This document shows positions 60,560 to 64,000 of a stretch of 64,000 nt of DNA, in pieces. Source of the DNA: Ilyomonas sp963790435 (lineage in GTDB: Bacteria > Bacteroidota > Bacteroidia > Chitinophagales > Chitinophagaceae); contig CAWBOI010000001.1 in NCBI GenBank assembly GCA_963790435.1, positions 372,001-436,000 of the forward strand, written 5' to 3'. The position numbers were made by a program, and so were the translations under genes. The notes beneath the pieces are model-generated. The model had not been told where the DNA came from. It made no database searches and was given only the letters and a program-made list of their open reading frames with translations. How positions within the stretch are numbered: the first letter of the stretch is position 1; each line of letters begins with the position of its first letter.

Positions 60560-63184
60560 CTATAAACGCGCATCCTCCTTCTCCTTCAAATTCTTCACTA
60601 AATCCAATGCTTCCGATACTACATCGCACATAATAGTAATGATGGAGCCGGGCTTCGCATTGTCGTGCGCGTACATAATAGCATCTCGCTCATTGTAAAT
60701 TACCGTTACAGGAAGGTGTTTGGCTTTGCCCATATTTATGCCTTCCCTTAACAGGTTTACAATTTCTTCAGGTGTTCTGCCACGCAAATTTTTATCGCAA
60801 CGGATGATGATTTCATCAAAAAATCCGGCTGATAATTTTCCAAGCTCTTTAATGTCTTCATCTCTCCTGTCGCCCGTGCCACTGATGATTCCCACCTTTG
60901 GCGTAGCATTCAGTTTACTAATAAAATCGCCGAGCAAACGCAAGCCTGCGGGATTGTGTGCAAAGTCAACAAGGAACTGAAAGTTTTTAAATTGAAACAA
61001 ATTCAAACGCCCCGGTGTTTGTGAGGGCGAAGGAATAAAAGTTTGCAAGCCGGTGCGGATATCTTCAATGGTAATTTCTTTAAAGAGATAAGTAGCAAGC
61101 ACAGCAGGCAACGTGTTCATAACGTTGTGCAACGCTTTGCCTTCATACGTAATGGGAATGTCGCGCACATGCAGCACGCGAATTTTCCATGTGCCTTTTA
61201 AAATAGAGACATAACCGTTTTCATACACTGCCGCAAAGCCGCCCCTGTTGCAATGCCGCTGAATGCGTGGATTGTTTTCATCCATACTGAACAAAGCAAT
61301 ATTGCATTCTAAATTTTCGCGCATTGCATATACTAAATCATCTTCGGCATTAAGTATTGCAAAGCCGCGCGGGAACACGGTTTCAGGCACAATGCTTTTC
61401 ACTTTTGCCATTTGTTCAAGCGTATTAATACCACCCAACCCTATATGATCTGCTGTGATGTTGGTAACAATGGCAATATCGCAATGCTCAAAGGCAAGCC
61501 CATTGCGAAGAATGCCGCCGCGCGCACTTTCAAGAACAGCAAAATCAACCGTCGGGTCTTTCAACACAAACTGTGCGCTTACCGGTCCGGTACAATCGCC
61601 TTTCATCATCATTTGGTTTTGAATGTAAACGCCATCACTTGTTGTATAACCCACTTTTTTACCTGCGGCTTTGCAAATGTGTGCGGTTAACCGTGTGGTG
61701 GTGGTTTTGCCATTTGTACCCGTAATAGCGATGATGGGAATGCGACCATCGCCGCGATTTGGAAACAGCATATTTACCACCGGCTCGGCAGCATTTCGTG
61801 CAATACCAACGGCGGGTTCAACGTGCATACGAAAGCCAGGCGCAGCATTTACTTCCAATACAGCACCGCCGTTTTCTGTAATGGGGCGCGATAAATCGGG
61901 CGCCATTACATCAATGCCACAAATGTCTAAGCCAATGATTTTGGCAATGCGCTCCGACATAAAAATATTCACGGGATGCACTTCATCGGTAACATCTTCG
62001 GATGTGCCGCCGGTTGATAAATTGGCGGTTGATTTCAATAAAACCAATTCTCCTGTTAATGGCACGGTATCTAAGTTGTAACCTTTTTCGGATAGCATTT
62101 TATGAGTGTCGTTATCTACTGTGATTTGTGTCAATACTTTTTCATGTCCATAACCACGGCGCGGGTCTTTGTTCACTTCATCAATCAACTGTTGAACGTT
62201 GTGTTCGCCGTCACCAATTACAGAGGCTGGTGTGCGAAGGGCAGCACAAATGAATTTATAATTTACTACTAAAATTCTAAAATCAACACCTACAATAAAC
62301 CGTTCAACAATAACGCTGCGGCTGTATCGCTGCGCGTTTTGCAGAGCCGCTACCGCCATTTCCCACGAAATGATATTGGTTGTATTTCCTTTGCCATGAT
62401 TACCATCAATCGGCTTTATTACCAACGGATAACCATAACGGTCAATCGCTCTATGCAAGTCTTCTTCGTCTCTTACTACGGTTCCGCTCGGCACCGGAAT
62501 TTGAGCGTCGCCCAGCAGGCGTTTGGTTTCTTCTTTATCGCCTGCAATGTCAACCGCTATGGTGCTTGTGGTGGATGCAATGGTAGCACGGATTCGTTTT
62601 TGATGAACACCATAACCCAACTGCACAAGGCTTTGATTGTTGAGACGGATGTATGGAATGCCACGCTTCGCGGCTTCTTCCACAATGGAGCCGGTAGAAG
62701 GCCCAAGCCGCGTGTCTTCTCGTATTTCGCGCAACTTTTGTATGTCTTCCTGCAAAGGGTATTCAGTATTGTCAATCAGAGCCTGCGCAACTCTTACCGC
62801 CGCACGCGCAGCATAAACGCCGGCTTCTTCTTCCATGTAATCAAACACTACAAAGTATTCACCTTCCTTGCCTGTGCCGCGGGTTCTTCCAAAGCCGCAA
62901 TCCATGCCTGCTAAAGTCTGCAATTCCAAAGCAATGTGCTCTATCACATGGCCCATCCAGGTTCCTTCTTTCACACGCTCAAAAAAGCCACCTTCATGGT
63001 CTTCACTGCAACGGTGCTCGTACATACTTGGCAACAGCGTTTCAATGCGTTGGGAGAAGCCTTCAATGGTGTTGGTGGGGCGTTGTTCCAGCTCTTCCAA
63101 ATCAAGCGTCATTTGAATAAGCTTGCCACGGCGGATGCTCCAGTAATTGGGACCTCTTAGTGCTTTGATGTCTTTTATTTTCAT
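60560..63184 (-). CDS. cphA: Cyanophycin synthetase
   Basis: The 874-residue protein has the three-part layout of CphA1: an N-terminal domain (residues 1-160), an ATP-grasp domain (about 220-475; DGNHGKGNTTNI), and a Mur-ligase-type domain with the P-loop GTNGKTTTTRL near 490, ending in the glutamate-ligase-like part (DFAHNPAGLRLLG). Length is typical. CphA makes multi-L-arginyl-poly-L-aspartate, a nitrogen store, from Arg and Asp with ATP. Cyanophycinase or other partners are not in the window. It is cytoplasmic. The gene stands alone. Confidence 0.9.
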   Translation of the reverse strand: MKIKDIKALRGPNYWSIRRGKLIQMTLDLEELEQRPTNTIEGFSQRIETLLPSMYEHRCSEDHEGGFFERVKEGTWMGHVIEHIALELQTLAGMDCGFGRTRGTGKEGEYFVVFDYMEEEAGVYAARAAVRVAQALIDNTEYPLQEDIQKLREIREDTRLGPSTGSIVEEAAKRGIPYIRLNNQSLVQLGYGVHQKRIRATIASTTSTIAVDIAGDKEETKRLLGDAQIPVPSGTVVRDEEDLHRAIDRYGYPLVIKPIDGNHGKGNTTNIISWEMAVAALQNAQRYSRSVIVERFIVGVDFRILVVNYKFICAALRTPASVIGDGEHNVQQLIDEVNKDPRRGYGHEKVLTQITVDNDTHKMLSEKGYNLDTVPLTGELVLLKSTANLSTGGTSEDVTDEVHPVNIFMSERIAKIIGLDICGIDVMAPDLSRPITENGGAVLEVNAAPGFRMHVEPAVGIARNAAEPVVNMLFPNRGDGRIPIIAITGTNGKTTTTRLTAHICKAAGKKVGYTTSDGVYIQNQMMMKGDCTGPVSAQFVLKDPTVDFAVLESARGGILRNGLAFEHCDIAIVTNITADHIGLGGINTLEQMAKVKSIVPETVFPRGFAILNAEDDLVYAMRENLECNIALFSMDENNPRIQRHCNRGGFAAVYENGYVSILKGTWKIRVLHVRDIPITYEGKALHNVMNTLPAVLATYLFKEITIEDIRTGLQTFIPSPSQTPGRLNLFQFKNFQFLVDFAHNPAGLRLLGDFISKLNATPKVGIISGTGDRRDEDIKELGKLSAGFFDEIIIRCDKNLRGRTPEEIVNLLREGINMGKAKHLPVTVIYNERDAIMYAHDNAKPGSIITIMCDVVSEALDLVKNLKEKEDARL

Positions 63185-63580
63185 AAGAAGAATTTTTGCT
63201 TTTGAACCACAACTTGTCCCGATTCATTAAGAGAGACACAGGAAGAAGGATTAAGAAACTTTGTGTTTTTTTGATATAATAAACCGATGGTTTTTACCGC
63301 CTCAATTTATTGCATATTTTGATAGATAGATAAAAATTAGTCTTGCTGCATTGAGGAGATTTGTTTTTGCCATTATTTCTGCCAATTGCTTCCACTTTGT
63401 TCAAATATTGCTTTTTTGGTTTTGCACATATTTATGAAGAATGACAAAATCATCACGATAACATTTTTATGCCATTTACAAACCTTTCAACCTTAAAATA
63501 TTTTAATGAGAAATGTGTGCGGCCATGTTTTATTTTGCCTCTTTATCAATCATTTTACACCAAACATTATCTGGCTGTTT
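63185..63580 (+). promoter_or_regulatory. 396-bp intergenic region with promoter-like motifs
   Basis: No gene is seen. It holds ttgcttttttggttttgcacat (63408-63429), almost identical to 16267-16287 upstream of the sugar operon, and ggagatttgtttttgccattatt (63355-63377), part of a dispersed motif family. The first may be an element of the promoter of the gene at 63581. Confidence 0.4.
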
Positions 63581-64000
63581 ATGACAAAAAAAATCACTTG
63601 TCTGTGTTCGCTCCTTTTCTTGCTCAATTGTTTCAGTGCATCAGCACAAAGTTTTATGCAAAGCCTTGGATTAACGCCTGCAGTCTTGTTTGCAAAAGAT
63701 CAATACGGTAATAAATTCTCGCTTTTCCAAACCAACTTTACTTACTTTCCAAGATACAATTTTGTTGAAAACGAAAACTCTTCCATCAGCATTGGCGCGC
63801 CGGTTGGAGCGGGTGTGGGTATTGTAAACAGTGATAGCGGCGATCCGGGCGTCGGCTTTTCATTCGATTTGCCGGCAGTTGTGGATTATAACATCGGCTG
63901 CAAATCAACACCGGAAACTGAAACCTATTTTGGTGGCTATCTGGGCGCTGGTTTTGGCTATTCTCAAAACACGGTTTCCGGTACTTCTTATTCCAATATC
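63581..64000 (+). CDS. Outer-membrane beta-barrel protein, C-terminus cut off
   Basis: From ATG 63581 a frame stays open to the window end (140 codons). It begins with a signal peptide (MTKKITCLCSLLFLLNCFSASA, cleavage after SAQ) and continues with Gly/aromatic strands (NKFSLFQTNFTYFPRYNFVE, FGGYLGAGFGYSQNTV) typical of outer-membrane barrels of the OmpW/porin type. The family cannot be named without the rest. Open frames at 63469-63711 on the same strand are in another frame and look non-coding. Confidence 0.65.
   Translation, partial: MTKKITCLCSLLFLLNCFSASAQSFMQSLGLTPAVLFAKDQYGNKFSLFQTNFTYFPRYNFVENENSSISIGAPVGAGVGIVNSDSGDPGVGFSFDLPAVVDYNIGCKSTPETETYFGGYLGAGFGYSQNTVSGTSYSNI

Overview
The window looks like a chromosomal segment of a Bacteroidota bacterium, most likely family Chitinophagaceae. 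The reasons are: AT-rich DNA, TAnnTTTG-type -7 promoter boxes, a type B type IX secretion (T9SS) C-terminal domain, menaquinone synthesis by the futalosine route (mqnE), many short lipoproteins with a Cys near residue 20, IPExxxVDY, DUF3127 and DUF4142 proteins, and REP-like palindromes of the kind scattered through such genomes. No rRNA gene, complete tRNA gene, CRISPR array or insertion sequence was seen.

Region 1 (1 to about 8,130) is accessory DNA. It holds small genes, decayed genes and unusual non-coding blocks: a cut-off ORF, a broken HNH nuclease, a small HTH protein, an AbiV-like abortive-infection protein, several tiny membrane proteins, an exported proteasome-type threonine hydrolase, and a frameshifted HEPN protein carrying an RX4H motif. 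Next to the HEPN gene is a 201-bp block bounded by perfect 17-bp inverted repeats and filled with copies of acctctccga. A candidate structured RNA, a decayed ORF and two tandem HTH paralogues follow. A short tRNA-3'-end-like sequence at 8107-8124, beside a terminator, may be the island's right end.

Region 2 (8.2-24.3 kb) is sugar and envelope metabolism. A minus-strand set (sugar isomerase-like protein, two GMC flavoprotein dehydrogenases, one Tat-exported small subunit) diverges from a plus-strand set (Gfo/Idh/MocA oxidoreductase, repeat lipoprotein, GH3 glycosidase, second TIM-barrel isomerase, lipoprotein cytochrome c). Together they resemble a periplasmic sugar oxidation pathway of the 3-keto-glycoside type. 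A vanadium-haloperoxidase-like lipoprotein, nudK, a thioesterase and a lipoprotein flank it.

Region 3 (24.4-40.9 kb) carries a frameshifted Nramp-UspA fusion, a GDSL hydrolase, sucD, an Fsr-type efflux pump, a REP and hairpin region, a frameshifted cupin divergent from a GH1-like and SDR gene pair, a lectin/PKD/T9SS protein, a propeller-like lipoprotein, an orphan encapsulated-ferritin-like protein, an acetate transporter and mqnE.

Region 4 (41-64 kb) carries bestrophin, YfcE-type phosphoesterase, a protein-glutaminase-like enzyme, a doubly frameshifted FtsX/MacB permease, DUF892 and DUF4142 stress proteins, an SDR, an FAD dehydrogenase, DUF3127, an LTA-synthase-like transferase, and an outer-membrane protein paired with an atypical haloperoxidase. 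A Tes-like radical SAM enzyme with a divergent Lgt-like protein comes next, then cyanophycin synthetase and a cut-off outer-membrane protein.

At least six one-base frame breaks in otherwise well-formed genes suggest either recent decay or an indel-prone assembly. Functions are inferred from motifs read by eye; no database search was possible.
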